Positions 35,373 through 46,394 of a DNA stretch of 64,000 nt are shown here, piece by piece (positions within the stretch are counted from its first letter, which is position 1; each line of letters begins with the position of its first letter). The stretch spans positions 716,323 to 780,322 of the forward strand of contig NZ_KQ948657.1 of the NCBI RefSeq assembly GCF_001514145.1, in the 5' to 3' direction. The translations under genes were made by a program, and so were the position numbers. The DNA comes from Streptomyces canus. GTDB lineage: Bacteria > Actinomycetota > Actinomycetes > Streptomycetales > Streptomycetaceae. The notes under the pieces were generated by a model. That model searched no databases and had not been told where the DNA came from. It worked only from the letters and a program-made list of their open reading frames with translations.

Positions 35373-35654
35373 TTAGCGGCGCTTCGACTTCCGGTCGTCC
35401 TTGACGTGACCCCGGAAGGTGCGCGTCGGCGAGAACTCGCCGAGCTTGTGGCCGACCATCGACTCGGTGACGAACACCGGGATGTGGGTCTTGCCGTTGT
35501 GCACCGCGAGCGTGTGGCCGAGCATGGCCGGCACGATCATGGAGCGACGGGACCAGGTCTTGATGACGTTCTTGGAACCGGCTTCGTTCTGGGCGTCCAC
35601 CTTCTTGATCAGGTGGTCGTCGACGAAGGGCCCCTTCTTGAGACTGCGCGGCAT
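35373..35654 (-). CDS. rpsS: 30S ribosomal protein S19 (uS19)
   Basis: 93 residues. [19 protein letters not shown] and [20 protein letters not shown], then [16 protein letters not shown], are the S19 hallmarks. It forms the 30S head complex with S13. rplB ends 12 nt upstream. Confidence 0.98.
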   Translation of the reverse strand: MPRSLKKGPFVDDHLIKKVDAQNEAGSKNVIKTWSRRSMIVPAMLGHTLAVHNGKTHIPVFVTESMVGHKLGEFSPTRTFRGHVKDDRKSKRR

Positions 35655-35666
35655 CTAAACCCGCTC

Positions 35667-36503
35667 CTAGCGCTTCTTGTTCGTCTTGCGGCGGCGGACG
35701 ATGTACTTGTTCGAAGCCTTCTTCGGCGAACGAGTACGACCCTCCTTCTGACCCCAGGGGCTGACCGGGTGGCGACCACCGGAGGTCTTGCCCTCACCAC
35801 CACCGTGGGGGTGGTCAACCGGGTTCATCGCCACACCGCGAACGGTCGGGCGGACGCCCAGCCAGCGCTTGCGGCCGGCCTTACCCCAGTTGATGTTGCT
35901 CTGCTCGGCGTTGCCGACCTCGCCGACCGTGGCGCGGCAGCGCTGGTCGACCAGGCGGATCTCACCGGAGGGCATACGAAGGTGGGCCATCGTGCCCTCC
36001 TTCGCCAGCAGCTGCACGGAGGCACCGGCGGAGCGGGCGAACTTGGCGCCGCCACCCGGACGGAGCTCGATCGCGTGGATCGTGGTACCGACCGGGATGT
36101 TGCGGAGCGCCAGGTTGTTGCCCGGCTTGATGTCGGCCCCGGGACCGTTCTCGACGCGGTCACCCTGCTGCAGGTTGCGCGGGGCGAGGATGTAGCGCTT
36201 CTCGCCGTCCGCGTAGTGCAGCAGCGCGATGCGCGCGGTGCGGTTGGGGTCGTACTCGATGTGCGCGACCTTCGCCGGCACGCCGTCCTTGTCATGGCGA
36301 CGGAAGTCGATGACTCGGTAGGCGCGCTTGTGTCCGCCACCCTGGTGGCGAACGGTCACACGACCGGCGTTGTTACGGCCGCCCTTGCTGTGCAGCGGGC
36401 GGACCAGCGACTTCTCCGGCGTGGACCGCGTGACCTCGACGAAGTCGGCGACGCTGGAGCCACGACGGCCCGGCGTAGTCGGCTTGTACTTGCGGATTCC
36501 CAT
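35667..36503 (-). CDS. rplB: 50S ribosomal protein L2 (uL2)
   Basis: 278 residues. [18 protein letters not shown] at the start; the peptidyl-transferase-proximal segment [21 protein letters not shown] carries the invariant His. The basic tail ends KTNKKR. It is preceded by rplW (38 nt). Confidence 0.98.
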   Translation of the reverse strand: MGIRKYKPTTPGRRGSSVADFVEVTRSTPEKSLVRPLHSKGGRNNAGRVTVRHQGGGHKRAYRVIDFRRHDKDGVPAKVAHIEYDPNRTARIALLHYADGEKRYILAPRNLQQGDRVENGPGADIKPGNNLALRNIPVGTTIHAIELRPGGGAKFARSAGASVQLLAKEGTMAHLRMPSGEIRLVDQRCRATVGEVGNAEQSNINWGKAGRKRWLGVRPTVRGVAMNPVDHPHGGGEGKTSGGRHPVSPWGQKEGRTRSPKKASNKYIVRRRKTNKKR

Positions 36504-36541
36504 TTCTCAGTCCTCGTCCGATATCGGACGATCCGACCCGC

Positions 36542-36961
36542 TTACGCGGTCGGACCGCCGAAGATGTCGATACGGTCGCCCTCGGCAAGGGTCACGATCG
36601 CGCGCTTGCTGTCGGCACGCTTGCCGAAGCCGGTGCGGGTCCGCTTGCGCTTGCCCTGGCGGTTGATCGTGTTGACGCCGGTGACCTTGACCGAGAAGAC
36701 CGCCTGGACGGCCTGCTTGATCTGGGTCTTGTTGGCGCCGGGGGCCACGATGAACGTGTACTTGCCCTCGTCGAGAAGCGCGTAGCTCTTCTCGGACACG
36801 ACCGGCTTCAGCAGGACGTCACGGGGGTCCGTGAAGGCCTTGCTGGCCGGAGTGACGACGGTGTTCTTGCCCTCGGCCTCGTGGCGGCGCGCCTTGGCGA
36901 CGCGCGCGGCCTTGGCTGCCTTGGCGGCCTTCGAGGCGATGCTCGGGTGACGCGTAGCCAT
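36542..36961 (-). CDS. rplW: 50S ribosomal protein L23 (uL23)
   Basis: 139 residues. The conserved core is [25 protein letters not shown] through [20 protein letters not shown] ~45-residue Ala/Lys-rich N-terminal extension (start [20 protein letters not shown]) precedes it. An internal Met-less core means the ATG at 36961, overlapping the rplD stop by one base, is the natural start. L23 docks SRP and trigger factor at the tunnel exit. Confidence 0.95.
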   Translation of the reverse strand: MATRHPSIASKAAKAAKAARVAKARRHEAEGKNTVVTPASKAFTDPRDVLLKPVVSEKSYALLDEGKYTFIVAPGANKTQIKQAVQAVFSVKVTGVNTINRQGKRKRTRTGFGKRADSKRAIVTLAEGDRIDIFGGPTA

Positions 36962-37617
36962 CAGGCTTCGCTCCCTTCGGTGTCAGCGGCCTTGGGGCCA
37001 GACACGAAGGACTCGAAAGCGGCCTGGGTGAAGACCACGTCGTCCGAGACGAGAACGTCGTACGTGTTCAGCTGGCCCGGCTCCAGGATGTGGACCTGGG
37101 GCAGGTTGCGAGCGGACAGCCACGCGGCCTCGTCGGCACGGTCGATGACGAGCAGCAGGTTCTTGCGCTCGCTGATCTTGCCGAAGAGCGTCTTCGCGGC
37201 CTTCGTCGAAGGCGACTCGCCCTCGATGACGCCGGAGACGACGTGGATGCGGTTGTTGCGGGCCCGGTCGGTGAGGGCGTGGCGCAGAGCCGCGGCCTTC
37301 ATCTTCTTCGGGGTCCGCTGCGAGTAGTCACGCGGCGTGGGGCCGTGAACGACGCCACCGCCGGCGAACTGCGGCGCACGGGTCGAACCCTGACGGGCGC
37401 GGCCGGTGCCCTTCTGGCGGTAGGGCTTCTTGCCGCCACCGCGGACCTCGCCACGACGCTTGACCTTGTGCGTGCCCTGACGGGCGGCGGCCAGCTGCGC
37501 GACGACGACCTGGTGAAGCAGCGGAATGCTGATCTTCTCTACGTCGAAGATCTCGGCCGGGAGCTCAACGGTCCCGGCGGTGTCGCCGGAGGGCGACAGA
37601 ATGTCAATGGTGCTCAT
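36961..37617 (-). CDS. rplD: 50S ribosomal protein L4 (uL4)
   Basis: 218 residues. The tunnel loop [27 protein letters not shown] and [20 protein letters not shown] are diagnostic. In E. coli, L4 also represses the S10 operon; a matching leader has not been identified here. Its stop overlaps rplW; rplC ends 5 nt upstream. Confidence 0.97.
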   Translation of the reverse strand: MSTIDILSPSGDTAGTVELPAEIFDVEKISIPLLHQVVVAQLAAARQGTHKVKRRGEVRGGGKKPYRQKGTGRARQGSTRAPQFAGGGVVHGPTPRDYSQRTPKKMKAAALRHALTDRARNNRIHVVSGVIEGESPSTKAAKTLFGKISERKNLLLVIDRADEAAWLSARNLPQVHILEPGQLNTYDVLVSDDVVFTQAAFESFVSGPKAADTEGSEA

Positions 37618-37622
37618 AGTCC

Positions 37623-38267
37623 TCAGGCCCCCTTGGCCGCGGTGCGGACCAGGACGAGGCCGCCGTTCGGACCAGGAACCGCGCCCTTGATGAGGAGCAG
37701 GCCCTTCTCCGCGTCAACGGCGTGAACGGTCAGGTTCTGGGTGGTGACCCGCTCGTTGCCCATACGACCCGCCATGCGGAGGCCCTTGAACACGCGGCCC
37801 GGGGTGGCGCAGCCACCGATGGAACCGGGAGAGCGGTGCTTGCGCTGGGTGCCGTGACCGGCGCCGAGGCCCTTGAAGTTGTGACGCTTCATGACACCGG
37901 CGAAGCCCTTGCCCTTGCTCTTGCCGGTCACGTCGACCTTGATGCCGGCCTCGAACACCTCGGCGGTGATCTCCTGGCCGAGGGTGTACTCGCTGGCGTC
38001 AGCGGTACGGATCTCGACGAGGTGGCGGCGGGGAGTGACGTCGGCCTTGGCGAAGTGGCCCTTGAGGGGCTTGTTCACCTTGCGCGGGTCGATCTCGCCG
38101 AACGCGATCTGGACGGACTCGTAGCCGTCGACATCGTTCGTACGGACCTGGGTCACGACATTGGGGCCGGCCTTGACGACGGTGACCGGAACAACACGGT
38201 TGTTCTCGTCCCACACCTGCGTCATGCCGAGCTTCTCGCCCAGGATGCCCTTGATCTGCTTAGCCAT
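37623..38267 (-). CDS. rplC: 50S ribosomal protein L3 (uL3)
   Basis: 214 residues. [23 protein letters not shown] and the extended loop [17 protein letters not shown] reaching the peptidyl-transferase centre are typical of L3. It lies 17 nt after rpsJ. Confidence 0.97.
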   Translation of the reverse strand: MAKQIKGILGEKLGMTQVWDENNRVVPVTVVKAGPNVVTQVRTNDVDGYESVQIAFGEIDPRKVNKPLKGHFAKADVTPRRHLVEIRTADASEYTLGQEITAEVFEAGIKVDVTGKSKGKGFAGVMKRHNFKGLGAGHGTQRKHRSPGSIGGCATPGRVFKGLRMAGRMGNERVTTQNLTVHAVDAEKGLLLIKGAVPGPNGGLVLVRTAAKGA

Positions 38268-38284
38268 CGTTCAGATCACCGGCC

Positions 38285-38593
38285 TCAGAGCTTGATCTCG
38301 ATGTCGACACCGGCCGGGAGGTCGAGTCGCATCAGAGAGTCAACGGTCTTGGGGGTCGGGTCGAGGATGTCGATCAGACGCTTGTGCGTGCGCATCTCGA
38401 AGTGCTCGCGCGAGTCCTTGTACTTGTGCGGCGACTTGATGACGCAGTACACGTTCTTCTCAGTGGGCAGCGGCACCGGGCCCGCGACCGACGCACCAGT
38501 GCGCGTCACCGTCTCGACGATCTTCTTCGCCGAGGAGTCGATGACCTCGTGGTCGTAGGCCTTGAGCCGGATGCGGATCTTCTGTCCCGCCAT
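38285..38593 (-). CDS. rpsJ: 30S ribosomal protein S10 / NusE (uS10)
   Basis: 102 residues. [29 protein letters not shown] and the block [16 protein letters not shown] are conserved. S10 is in the 30S head and is also the antitermination factor NusE. It is the first gene of the superoperon; the 370-nt region upstream must carry the main promoter(s). Confidence 0.98.
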   Translation of the reverse strand: MAGQKIRIRLKAYDHEVIDSSAKKIVETVTRTGASVAGPVPLPTEKNVYCVIKSPHKYKDSREHFEMRTHKRLIDILDPTPKTVDSLMRLDLPAGVDIEIKL

Positions 38594-38963
38594 GGCTACT
38601 CCGTAGTCCTGTCTCTTTTACAGCTCTGGAACCCGGTGTTCCGTGACTTCCTCCGACCCACGCGGTCGGGCGTGTCGCACTCTCACTGACACAGATGTCC
38701 CTTGTTCGAACATCCCTGATCTGGGAAAGAGGTCCACCGGGCGCCTGGCCAGTGCCGCACTCCACTTCCCGGAAGATTCCCGTACGTCCGCCCCAGCGCT
38801 GCCATACGGCAGTTAGGGCGACGAGTACTGTGGGACTCGCTTCCAGGCCTCCCGGCGGGAGGCGCGCAGCATCAACACTCGACCGAGCAACCCCGCTAGT
38901 CTGCCATACGGGGCAGGGGCCTGGCCAATCGAGCCGGAGACCTTACCCCGGGAGTGACACAGA
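38594..38963 (-). promoter_or_regulatory. S10 operon promoter and leader region
   Basis: 370 nt without a gene. It contains the hairpin element shared with the rpsL leader (38653-38677) and two related palindromes starting CTGCCATACGG (38799-38812 and 38901-38916). No -35/-10 pair is convincing by eye, but the length and position ahead of rpsJ make a promoter near-certain. Confidence 0.6.
38653..38677 (-). repeat. leader hairpin element, rpsJ copy
   Basis: 25 nt identical to 46445-46469 except at one position. On the minus strand it reads CCGACC-GCGTG-GGTCGG as a 6-bp stem preceded by CGACACGC. It lies 60-84 nt before the rpsJ start. Confidence 0.8.
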
Positions 38964-39812
38964 TCAAACACCGGCCGGGCCGGCCGGGGAACCGGGAAGC
39001 TCTCGAAGCTCCGGCGTCGCGGCGGGAGTGCCCGGGTCCGACGCCGAGGGATCCGTACCGACGCCGGGTCCGCCGCTCCGGCCAGGTGCGTGCGGACAGC
39101 GCCAGATGCAGTGACCGCAAGGAGGGGCGCCACGTGTCTCCGGCTCGTCAGGACGGGGGTCGCCCTCACCGGAGACCGTCGCCTTCGGTTTCCGAGGATG
39201 GGCGAACGTGACATCCCTGCCGAGCTGCACGGCCCGGTCGTAGGAACGGCCGGACTCACGCCTGAAGTACTTGACGGTACTCGGGGGTACGAAGGGCGTG
39301 ACTCCGCCGAGCCAGTCCGCCTCCACCACCCGGAACGCGTTGGTCAGTTGGTCCAGGTCTCTCTTGAGCTTGGCCAGCCTGCCGTCGAGCTCCTTGGCCG
39401 CGACGGTCCGACTCCTGCCGTCGTAGCGCTCCCGCCGGGCGGCGAGGGCATCCATCTCGGCGCACACGTTCTTCAGCTGGAGTCCGAACTCCCGCAAGGA
39501 CTGCTGGTAGATCTGGAGTTCGTCCGCATATCGCTCCGGACTCCCGCCGTCCAGTCCCGCCTTCTCCGCGAAGGCGGCGTACGTTTCCTCGGCCGGCCAG
39601 GAAAGGGCCTGCCTCATCCGCATCTTGCGGGTCTTCTCGCACTCGTTCACGGCGGCTTCGGCCACGCCCCGGATGTTGCCGCAGTGGGTGCTCAACCCCA
39701 GCAGCGGAGCACTTCGTTCTTTTCGCTCCCTGCGTTCGCCCCCATGCGCCAGGTAAGCCACTCCCAGAGTGCCCGTCGCACCGACGACAGCCACGGTCAC
39801 CTCAGTCAGCAC
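38964..39812 (-). CDS. predicted membrane-anchored coiled-coil protein, function unknown
   Basis: 282 residues from GTG at 39812, preceded by AAGGGGGG. An N-terminal hydrophobic segment (VTVAVVGATGTLGVAYL) is followed by Arg/Glu-rich sequence and a long helical region (about 75-165) with heptad-like Leu spacing, for example IYQQSLREFGLQLKNV and LDGRLAKLKRDLDQL. The C-terminal ~90 residues are Pro/Gly-rich and probably disordered. No recognised domain. The upstream frame to 40646 is antisense to other DNA and discarded. It lies between the acyltransferase and rpsJ on the same strand. Confidence 0.65.
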   Translation of the reverse strand: MLTEVTVAVVGATGTLGVAYLAHGGERRERKERSAPLLGLSTHCGNIRGVAEAAVNECEKTRKMRMRQALSWPAEETYAAFAEKAGLDGGSPERYADELQIYQQSLREFGLQLKNVCAEMDALAARRERYDGRSRTVAAKELDGRLAKLKRDLDQLTNAFRVVEADWLGGVTPFVPPSTVKYFRRESGRSYDRAVQLGRDVTFAHPRKPKATVSGEGDPRPDEPETRGAPPCGHCIWRCPHAPGRSGGPGVGTDPSASDPGTPAATPELRELPGSPAGPAGV

Positions 39813-39916
39813 GGTTCCCCCTTCGCGCGACCGAGCGGTATCACCGCCCCTCCCGATGGTAGGACCGCAAGGCCCGCTCTTCGGAGCTGTTCGGCACAAA
39901 CGGTGCCGTACGGGAC

Positions 39917-41125
39917 TCAGGCGCTCGCGTTCCGCAGCCGCGCGAACGACGTGTCCAGCCCCCGCTTCAGCAGCCTCGCCGCCGGCCTCTCCACGAACCG
40001 GTGCACCAGCCAGCTCAGCAGCATGAAGCCGGCGATCACGGAGACGACAAGCAGACGGGCGTCCATGGTGTCGCGCAGGCGGTTGATGACCGCCGTACCG
40101 GCCGCGTAGTGCATCAGATACAGCGGATACGTCAGCGCGCCCGCCGTCACCAGCCACCTCCAGCGGATGCGGTCCGTGGCGCCGAGGGCGACGGCGACCA
40201 TGACCAGCAGGAACACGGTGAAGATCGCCACGCTCCCCCGCCAGCCCGACACATGCTCGACCTCGTCGATCCGGATGCCCAGTTCGCGCTGGCCCATCAG
40301 CCAGGCCATGGCGAGGATGCCCCACAGCAGCAGGTCCTGGCCGAAGCGGTGCATCAGATAGAGCGCCAGGCCCGCGATGAAGTACCAGGCGCCCTCCGGG
40401 TTGGCGACCAGTTCCAGCAGCGGCAGCTTCGAGATCGGGGCGAGCATGGCCGCGGCGCCCCACACACAGCAGAAGACGACGACCTTGCGGTAGGTCAGGC
40501 CGCTCCACACGACCACCAGGAACAGCAGGTAGAAGCGCAGCTCGGACCAGAGGGTCCAGTAGACGCCGTCGACGTTCATGACGCCCGAACCGGACTGGAG
40601 CATCGTGATGTTGAGGAGTACGTCCCGCATGCGCAGGCGGTCCCACACACCGGGCAGCAGCATCAGGACGGTGGTGGTGAACGCGATGGCGAACCAGTAC
40701 GCGGGGTACAGCCGGATCACCCGTGAGACGAAGAACTGTCTCGGGGTCCGGCCCCAGCAGGACATGCAGATCACGAAGCCGCTGATCACGAAGAAGATCT
40801 CGACGCCGATCCAGCCGTAGGAGGCGAACCGGAAGACCGTCGGCATGATGTCGGAGACCGGACGGTCCCAGATGCGGTTGCCCGGCTGGTCGACGCGGTT
40901 CGTGCCGGCGTAGTGGTGCATGGCGACCATGAGGGCGGCGAGGAGCCGGATGCCGTCGATGGCGTAGAGCCGGCGGCCGGCGCGGTCCCGTACGGCGGCG
41001 GGCCCGGCGGCGCGGGTGGGTTGTCCCGGCGGGGCGGGCACAGTGAGGGGCGGAAGCGGCTGCTGCAGGCCGCTGACGACCCGTCGGGGTATCGACGTTC
41101 TGCGCTCCGCATCCTGCATCGACAC
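39917..41125 (-). CDS. acyltransferase family 3 membrane protein (OafA/YrhL-like)
   Basis: 402 residues. After ~50 Pro/Arg-rich residues comes the family signature: LYAIDGIRLLAALMVAMHHYAG with the essential His pair, GWIGVEIFFVISGFVICMS, and FFVSRVIRLYPAYW (R-x10-R-type). About ten helices follow. These enzymes acetylate or succinylate exported glycans, lipids or antibiotics; the substrate here is unknown. It could act on the surface glycan suggested at 7-15 kb, but that is speculation. The start is uncertain: GTG 41125 or ATG 41119. Confidence 0.88.
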   Translation of the reverse strand: MSMQDAERRTSIPRRVVSGLQQPLPPLTVPAPPGQPTRAAGPAAVRDRAGRRLYAIDGIRLLAALMVAMHHYAGTNRVDQPGNRIWDRPVSDIMPTVFRFASYGWIGVEIFFVISGFVICMSCWGRTPRQFFVSRVIRLYPAYWFAIAFTTTVLMLLPGVWDRLRMRDVLLNITMLQSGSGVMNVDGVYWTLWSELRFYLLFLVVVWSGLTYRKVVVFCCVWGAAAMLAPISKLPLLELVANPEGAWYFIAGLALYLMHRFGQDLLLWGILAMAWLMGQRELGIRIDEVEHVSGWRGSVAIFTVFLLVMVAVALGATDRIRWRWLVTAGALTYPLYLMHYAAGTAVINRLRDTMDARLLVVSVIAGFMLLSWLVHRFVERPAARLLKRGLDTSFARLRNASA

Positions 41126-41347
41126 CTGCGTGCCCGTCCGTCCTCGCGAGGGAATGCCGGGCCGGGACTGGCCACCGGACGCCTCAGGCTACGACCCTCA
41201 CAACCACCCCACAGCGACCAGACAAGAACATTCCCCCCACCGGCGCCGGGGAGTTGCCGCAAACCTCGCCGAACCGCTTCACAGAGTTCCCCCAGACTTC
41301 ACTTGACGTCTTGTCAGAACGCCACGCCCGTCCGGATGATCTCAGCC

Positions 41348-41728
41348 ATGTACAAACGAAGACGCATCACGGGCACCTACGCCGGAGCCGCCCTCGCCGC
41401 CGGCCTGCTCCCCGGTGTCTCCCCCGTGGCCGACACCCCGTCCTGGGACTTCCTCCTCAGCGGCTCGGTCCTGCTGATCGTCGGTCAGCTCATCCACTGC
41501 TATCCGAGCGCCATCAGGACGTCCCCGTGGATCCTCTTCGGTGCGATCGGCAGCGTCCAGGACACGCTGGTCTGGCTGCTCGTCTCCTGGATCAGCTCGC
41601 GGCTGGACTACGGCATGCATGTCGACTCCTTCGTCACGGCCCTGCTGGCCGGCGCGATCGTCCGCTGCCTGACCCTCGCCCTCATGACGGTCGGCCCCCA
41701 GCCGGTACCGGAGGCGCAGGCGGGTTGA
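41348..41728 (+). CDS. small multi-pass membrane protein, holin-like
   Basis: 126 residues, MYKRRRITGTYAGAALAAG. Three or four hydrophobic segments include FLLSGSVLLIVGQLIHCY, WILFGAIGSVQDTLVWLLV and FVTALLAGAIVRCLTLALM. The pattern resembles small four-helix holin-like membrane proteins common in actinobacteria, but no prophage genes are nearby. An upstream ATG at 41336 would add four residues. Divergent from the acyltransferase gene. Confidence 0.6.
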   Translation: MYKRRRITGTYAGAALAAGLLPGVSPVADTPSWDFLLSGSVLLIVGQLIHCYPSAIRTSPWILFGAIGSVQDTLVWLLVSWISSRLDYGMHVDSFVTALLAGAIVRCLTLALMTVGPQPVPEAQAG

Positions 41729-41732
41729 AGTC

Positions 41733-41968
41733 GTGCGCGAGACCGTCCACTCGGTCGTCCCGACCGACCCGTACTGGCGGTCCGACCGCGCTGCCGGAGA
41801 CCGCGACCCCGTGATCGACGTGAAGGGGTACGACACCGTCACCGCCGTCGACTGCGACGGCAACCTGACTCGGACCGGCTGCCCGTCCTGCGGCGCGGCG
41901 ATCGGCCACTACCGGACCTGCTCGAGGCGGACGGCGACGACAAGTTCACCCCCCCTCGCCGTCGCCCC
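41733..41968 (+). pseudogene. decayed remnant of a Streptomyces conserved hypothetical protein
   Basis: Reading from GTG 41733 gives [24 protein letters not shown] and, further on, [24 protein letters not shown]. These match, as I recall, a common small Streptomyces hypothetical protein that begins HSVIPxDPHWxPDRxA and continues VDCGENLExIGCPxCG. After GAAIG the family's D-LL-E continuation appears in another frame (DLLEADGDD near 41918), then LAVA in yet another. The middle is shortened and the end runs into the tuf terminator. A truncated, frameshifted pseudogene is most likely. Confidence 0.5.
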
Positions 41969-41977
41969 GCGCATACG

Positions 41978-42009
41978 AAAAGGCCCGTACGACCGAAGTC
42001 GTACGGGCC
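41978..42009 (-). terminator. tuf terminator
   Basis: A perfect 12-bp stem (41982-41993 with 41998-42009) and a 4-nt loop, followed on the minus strand by TTTT, 26 nt after the tuf stop. Classic intrinsic terminator of the str operon. Confidence 0.88.
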
Positions 42010-42034
42010 CCTTCAGAGACCTACCGGGTCAAGA

Positions 42035-43228
<1,194 letters not shown>

Positions 43229-43300
43229 GGGGTCCTCCTGTGGAGTGGTTCTGAACGCCTTGCTTCATCGGCGCCAGGTGATCTTTGCTGGAAAGCCTCG

Positions 43301-43347
43301 GCCCGGGGGCACTCCCCCCGCAAATGCGGGTGAATGCCCCTCCGGGC
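43301..43347 (-). promoter_or_regulatory. compound hairpin in fusA-tuf gap
   Basis: An outer stem (43301-43310 with 43336-43347, with bulges) encloses an inner 5-bp stem (43317-43321 with 43326-43330). It lies between the fusA stop and the tuf start. Role unknown; a tuf leader or attenuator is possible. Confidence 0.4.
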
Positions 43348-43383
43348 TCCGGAGTCAAGCCTAAAGCGTGCGAACGCGGTGCG

Positions 43384-45510
43384 TTACTCGCCCTTGGCCT
43401 TCGCGATGATCTCCTCGGCGACGTTCCGCGGAACCTCGGCGTAGGAGTCGAACTGCATCGAGTAGCTTGCGCGACCCGACGTCTTGCTGCGGAGGTCTCC
43501 GACGTAGCCGAACATCTCCGAGAGGGGCACGAGGCCCTTCACGACGCGGGCACCGGCCCGCTCCTCCATGGCCTGGATCTGACCACGGCGGGAGTTGATG
43601 TCGCCGATGACGTCGCCCATGTAGTCCTCGGGCGTGGTGACCTCGACGGCCATCATCGGCTCGAGCAGCACGGGGCTGGCCTTGCGCGCGGCCTCCTTGA
43701 AGGCCTGCGAGCCGGCGATCTTGAACGCGAGCTCGGAGGAGTCGACCTCGTGGTAGGCACCGTCGAGAAGCGTGACGCGGACGCCCGTCATCTCGTACCC
43801 GGCGAGGATGCCGAACTGCATGGCCTCCTGCGCACCGGCGTCGACCGAAGGGATGTACTCCTTCGGGATACGACCACCGGTCACCTTGTTCACGAACTCG
43901 TACGAGGCGTCGCCGCCCTCGATCGGCTCGATCGCGATCTGCACCTTGGCGAACTGGCCGGTTCCACCAGTCTGCTTCTTGTGCGTGTAGTCGACGCGCT
44001 CGACGGCCTTGCGGATCGTCTCACGGTAGGCGACCTGCGGCTTACCGACGTTGGCCTCGACCTTGAACTCACGGCGCATACGGTCGACCAGCACCTCGAG
44101 GTGCAGCTCGCCCATACCACCGATGATGGTCTGGCCGGTCTCCTCGTCCGAGTGGACCTGGAAGGAGGGGTCCTCCTCCGCGAGACGCTGGATGGCGACA
44201 CCCAGCTTCTCCTGGTCACCCTTGGACTTGGGCTCGATGGCGACCTGGATGACCGGCGCCGGGAAGTCCATGGACTCCAGGATGACCGGGTTCTTGTCGT
44301 CGCTCAGCGTCTCACCGGTGGTGGTCTGCTTCAGGCCCATCACGGCGACGATGTCGCCGGCGCCCACCGACTCGATCTCCTCACGCTTGTTCGCGTGCAT
44401 GCGGTAGATCTTGCCGATGCGCTCCTTCTTGCCCTTGACGGAGTTCAGCACCGCGGTGCCGGACTCCAGGCGACCGGAGTAGATCCGGACGAAGGTGAGC
44501 TTGCCGAGGTGCGGGTCGCTCATGATCTTGAACGCCAGCGCGGACAGCGGCTCCTCGTCGGACGGCTTGCGCTTGACGACGACCTCGGGGTCCTTGACGT
44601 CGTGGCCCTCGATGGCCTCGACGTCGAGCGGGGTCGGCAGGTAGCGCACGACCGCGTCGAGCAGGGGCTGGACGCCCTTGTTCTTGAACGCGGTGCCACA
44701 GAACACCGGGGTGACCGTGACGCCGTCGGACTTGCCGGACGCGATGGTGATGCGACGGATCGCGGCGTACAGCTGCTCCTCGGTGGGCTCCTGGCCCTCC
44801 AGGAACAGCTCCATGATCTCGTCGTCGTTCTCCGCGACGGCCTCGACCAGCTTGCCGCGGTACTCCTCGGCGGCCTCGGTGTGCGTGGCCGGGATGTCGA
44901 CGACGTCGTACATCTCGCCCTTGGCGGCCTCGGCGGACCACACGAGCGCCTTCATGCGGACCAGGTCCACAACGCCCTTGAAGTCCATCTCGGCGCCGAT
45001 CGGCAGCTGCATGACGAGCGGGACGGCGCCCAGGCGGTCCGAGATCATGTCCACACAGCGGTGGAACTCGGCGCCGGTACGGTCCAGCTTGTTCACGAAG
45101 CAGATGCGCGGCACGCCGTAACGGTCGGCCTGACGCCACACCGTCTCGGACTGCGGCTCGACACCGGCGACACCGTCGAACACCGTGACGGCACCGTCGA
45201 GCACGCGGAGCGAACGCTCCACCTCGACCGTGAAGTCGACGTGCCCGGGGGTGTCGATGATGTTGATCGTGTAGTCGTTGTCCTCGAGCGGCCAGTGACA
45301 GGTGGTGGCAGCAGAGGTGATCGTGATGCCACGCTCCTGCTCCTGCTCCATCCAGTCCATGGTGGCAGCGCCGTCGTGGACCTCACCGATCTTGTAGCTG
45401 ACGCCGGTGTAGAAGAGGATCCGCTCGGTGGTGGTCGTCTTGCCCGCGTCGATGTGGGCCATGATCCCGATGTTGCGGACCTTGGCCAGGTCAAGTGAAG
45501 TGGTAGCCAT
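43384..45510 (-). CDS. fusA: elongation factor G
   Basis: 708 residues. GTPase motifs [31 protein letters not shown] and NKLDRTGA are present; domains II-V follow, with [20 protein letters not shown] and the domain IV/V region [16 protein letters not shown]. It drives ribosomal translocation. Start [15 protein letters not shown]. rpsG ends 39 nt upstream. Fusidic-acid-type changes were not examined. Confidence 0.98.
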   Translation of the reverse strand: MATTSLDLAKVRNIGIMAHIDAGKTTTTERILFYTGVSYKIGEVHDGAATMDWMEQEQERGITITSAATTCHWPLEDNDYTINIIDTPGHVDFTVEVERSLRVLDGAVTVFDGVAGVEPQSETVWRQADRYGVPRICFVNKLDRTGAEFHRCVDMISDRLGAVPLVMQLPIGAEMDFKGVVDLVRMKALVWSAEAAKGEMYDVVDIPATHTEAAEEYRGKLVEAVAENDDEIMELFLEGQEPTEEQLYAAIRRITIASGKSDGVTVTPVFCGTAFKNKGVQPLLDAVVRYLPTPLDVEAIEGHDVKDPEVVVKRKPSDEEPLSALAFKIMSDPHLGKLTFVRIYSGRLESGTAVLNSVKGKKERIGKIYRMHANKREEIESVGAGDIVAVMGLKQTTTGETLSDDKNPVILESMDFPAPVIQVAIEPKSKGDQEKLGVAIQRLAEEDPSFQVHSDEETGQTIIGGMGELHLEVLVDRMRREFKVEANVGKPQVAYRETIRKAVERVDYTHKKQTGGTGQFAKVQIAIEPIEGGDASYEFVNKVTGGRIPKEYIPSVDAGAQEAMQFGILAGYEMTGVRVTLLDGAYHEVDSSELAFKIAGSQAFKEAARKASPVLLEPMMAVEVTTPEDYMGDVIGDINSRRGQIQAMEERAGARVVKGLVPLSEMFGYVGDLRSKTSGRASYSMQFDSYAEVPRNVAEEIIAKAKGE

Positions 45511-45549
45511 AAGGCTTCGGTCTTCTCTCGGTCTCGATGGGGTCTGCGA

Positions 45550-46020
45550 CTACCAGCGGTAGTGCGCGAAGGCCTTGTTGGACTCGGCCATCTTGTGGGT
45601 GTCCTCGCGCTTCTTGACGGCCGCACCGAGGCCGTTCGAAGCGTCGAGAAGCTCGTTGAGCAGACGCTCGGTCATGGTCTTCTCGCGACGGGCGCGGGAG
45701 TAACCGACCAGCCAGCGCAGGGCGAGCGTGTTCGCACGGCCCGGCTTGACCTCGATCGGGACCTGGTAGGTCGCGCCACCGACACGGCGGGACTTGACCT
45801 CGAGGGTCGGCTTGATGTTCTCCAGCGCGCGCTTCAGCGTGATGACCGGGTCGTTGCTGGTCTTCTCGCGCAGGCCCTCCATGGCGCCGTACACGATGCG
45901 CTCGGCGGTGGAGCGCTTGCCGTTCAGCAGCACCTTGTTGATGAGGGAGGTCACCAGAGGAGAACCGTAGACCGGGTCGATGATGACCGGGCGCTTCGGG
46001 GCGGGGCCCTTACGAGGCAT
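45550..46020 (-). CDS. rpsG: 30S ribosomal protein S7 (uS7)
   Basis: 156 residues, [48 protein letters not shown] is the conserved 16S-binding block, and the end AHYRW is typical. It nucleates the 30S head. It is 2 nt after rpsL. Confidence 0.98.
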   Translation of the reverse strand: MPRKGPAPKRPVIIDPVYGSPLVTSLINKVLLNGKRSTAERIVYGAMEGLREKTSNDPVITLKRALENIKPTLEVKSRRVGGATYQVPIEVKPGRANTLALRWLVGYSRARREKTMTERLLNELLDASNGLGAAVKKREDTHKMAESNKAFAHYRW

Positions 46021-46022
46021 TT

Positions 46023-46394
46023 CTACTTCTCCTTCTTGGCGCCGTAGCGGCTGCGGGCCTGCTTGCGGTTCTTGACACCCTGGGTGTCGAGCGAACCGCG
46101 GATGATCTTGTAGCGAACACCGGGCAGGTCCTTCACACGACCGCCACGCACGAGCACGATGGAGTGCTCCTGCAGGTTGTGTCCCTCACCCGGAATGTAA
46201 GCAGTGACCTCGATCCCGCTGGTCAGACGCACACGCGCGACCTTACGCAGGGCCGAGTTCGGCTTCTTCGGGGTGGTCGTGAACACACGCGTGCAGACGC
46301 CACGACGCTGAGGGGAACCCTCGAGTGCGGGCGTCTTGTTCTTCTCGACCTTGTCCTGCCGGCCCTTCCGGACCAGCTGCTGGATCGTAGGCAC
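46023..46394 (-). CDS. rpsL: 30S ribosomal protein S12 (uS12)
   Basis: 123 residues from GTG at 46394 with GGAG 5 nt upstream. [12 protein letters not shown] at the start; [11 protein letters not shown] contains K43 and the segment [14 protein letters not shown] contains K88 and P91. These are the wild-type streptomycin-sensitive residues at positions whose mutation gives resistance or antibiotic overproduction in Streptomyces. The frame upstream to 46637 is not conserved. First gene of the str operon. Confidence 0.97.
   Translation of the reverse strand: MPTIQQLVRKGRQDKVEKNKTPALEGSPQRRGVCTRVFTTTPKKPNSALRKVARVRLTSGIEVTAYIPGEGHNLQEHSIVLVRGGRVKDLPGVRYKIIRGSLDTQGVKNRKQARSRYGAKKEK

Noticed and set aside
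41348..41728. Prophage remnant suggested by the holin-like protein
   Set aside because: No phage structural, lysis or integration genes and no att-like repeats nearby; such proteins are common in chromosomes.
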